From positions 1 to 53,867 of the forward strand of contig JBHHUS010000004.1 in assembly GCA_046861615.1 (NCBI GenBank): a stretch of DNA of 53,867 nt, written 5' to 3'. A program made the position numbers and the translations under genes. This document shows positions 53,320 to 53,867 of this stretch, piece by piece; position 1 is the stretch's first letter; every line of letters begins with the position of its first letter. The notes under the pieces were generated by a model. That model searched no databases, was not told where the DNA came from, and was given only the letters and a program-made list of their open reading frames with translations. This DNA comes from CAZNUM01 sp046861615. GTDB taxonomy: Bacteria > Fidelibacterota > Marinisomatia > Marinisomatales > TCS55.

Positions 53320-53867
53320 ATGACATTTAAACTTAAAGACCTGTACCGTTCTGCCGATAAAAATATATCTGGGCAGATCCTCACCCTGGGGATACCGGTA
53401 ATTGCCAGCAATTTAAGTCGAACTGTGATGAATATGGCCGATGTGGCGATGGTTGGTCGTTTGGGGTCAGAATCGCTGGCAGCAACGGGAATGGGGTCTA
53501 TGCTTGTCTGGACACTGCTCACTATGGCAATCGGGCTGAGAACGGCAACGCAGACAGTAGCTTCCCGTCGACTGGGGCAGAAAAAGTATGCTCAGTGTGG
53601 TGTCGCCATGCACAATGGCCACATTTTGGCGTTGGGTATTATGGCACCCATTACAATGGCTGGTTTCTGGTTTTCAGATAGGCTTGTTCCCCTCTTTATT
53701 GATGATCCCGTAGTTACGCTTTTATGCATTTCCTACACCTCAATTGCTTTTTTATCGGTTTACTTTTCATCGGTTGGTTTTGTTTTTCAAGGTTTTTTCA
53801 CCGGGGTGGAAAAAACCCGCATCCACATGAAAGTGTCAGTGGCCTCAAACATATTGAATATTTATCT
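53320..53867 (+). CDS. MATE-family efflux transporter, 3' part beyond the window
   Basis: The first 182 codons of a multidrug/toxin extrusion family membrane protein, which uses sodium or protons to export organic cations or metabolites. The start MTFKLKDLYRSADKNISGQI leads into TLGIPVIASNLSRTVMNMAD, then AMVGRLGSESLAATGMGSM, the typical first two helices. Further helices follow (HILALGIMAPITMAGFWF; SYTSIAFLSVYFSSVGFVFQ) and FFTGVEKTRIHM. The ATG at 53320 is chosen because AGGG lies nine bases upstream; an ATG four bases earlier runs into a stop after four codons. Confidence 0.9.
   Translation, partial: MTFKLKDLYRSADKNISGQILTLGIPVIASNLSRTVMNMADVAMVGRLGSESLAATGMGSMLVWTLLTMAIGLRTATQTVASRRLGQKKYAQCGVAMHNGHILALGIMAPITMAGFWFSDRLVPLFIDDPVVTLLCISYTSIAFLSVYFSSVGFVFQGFFTGVEKTRIHMKVSVASNILNIY

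Overview
The window looks like the replication-origin region of a bacterium in the Fibrobacteres-Chlorobi-Bacteroidetes (FCB) superphylum. The evidence is a 2318-residue secreted protein ending in a type IX secretion (T9SS) sorting domain, many signal-peptide and lipobox proteins, and codon and base use that is uniform by eye. A Marinimicrobia- or Calditrichaeota-like lineage would fit, but that is a guess from gene style and not a phylogeny. I recognised no tRNA, rRNA, insertion sequence, prophage or CRISPR array.

Region 1 (1-8961, minus strand). A tryptophanase gene lies downstream of a compact seven-gene operon running from 8961 to 1450. The operon encodes three exported proteins (a Lsm-like/FxLYD-like protein, a coiled-coil TPR protein, and a predicted outer-membrane barrel with a coiled coil and TPR), then MotA, MotB, a cut-down FliF-like ring protein and a FliG-like switch protein. 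It has a good candidate promoter at 9019-9047 and a strong terminator at 1403-1433. No FliM, FliN, export apparatus, rod, hook or filament gene is present. This is the best candidate for an undescribed system: a non-flagellar ion-driven motor that keeps the stator, the FliF/FliG rotor core and a link to the cell envelope.

Region 2 (9111-24338, both strands). These are metabolic and envelope genes: a threonine/serine dehydratase, a TPR lipoprotein, a small Smr protein, an aldo/keto reductase, an exported nitrilase-family hydrolase, a class III aminotransferase next to an orphan kinase-like protein, an M28 peptidase with a PDZ domain, a TolB-like propeller overlapping an MltB-type transglycosylase, a barrel-like protein, an EamA transporter, a PlsC-type acyltransferase, an M20 dipeptidase and ssb.

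Region 3 (24481-43634). The giant T9SS cargo gene and dnaA run leftward. Running rightward is the conserved cluster rpmH-yidD-yidC-mnmE-mnmG-mfd followed by two parvulin-type chaperone genes. rnpA is missing from its usual place between rpmH and yidD. Two parS-like palindromes sit at the starts of mnmG and mfd.

Region 4 (43635-53867). The 381-bp gap before dnaN has three perfect DnaA boxes and an AT-rich stretch, and is the likely oriC. A hand tally of G and C in sampled lines changes sign near it. It is followed by dnaN-recF-dciA-like-gyrB-gyrA, a YggS-type PLP protein, a short protein resembling part of a nucleoside phosphorylase, psuG on the opposite strand, and the start of a MATE transporter gene cut by the window edge.
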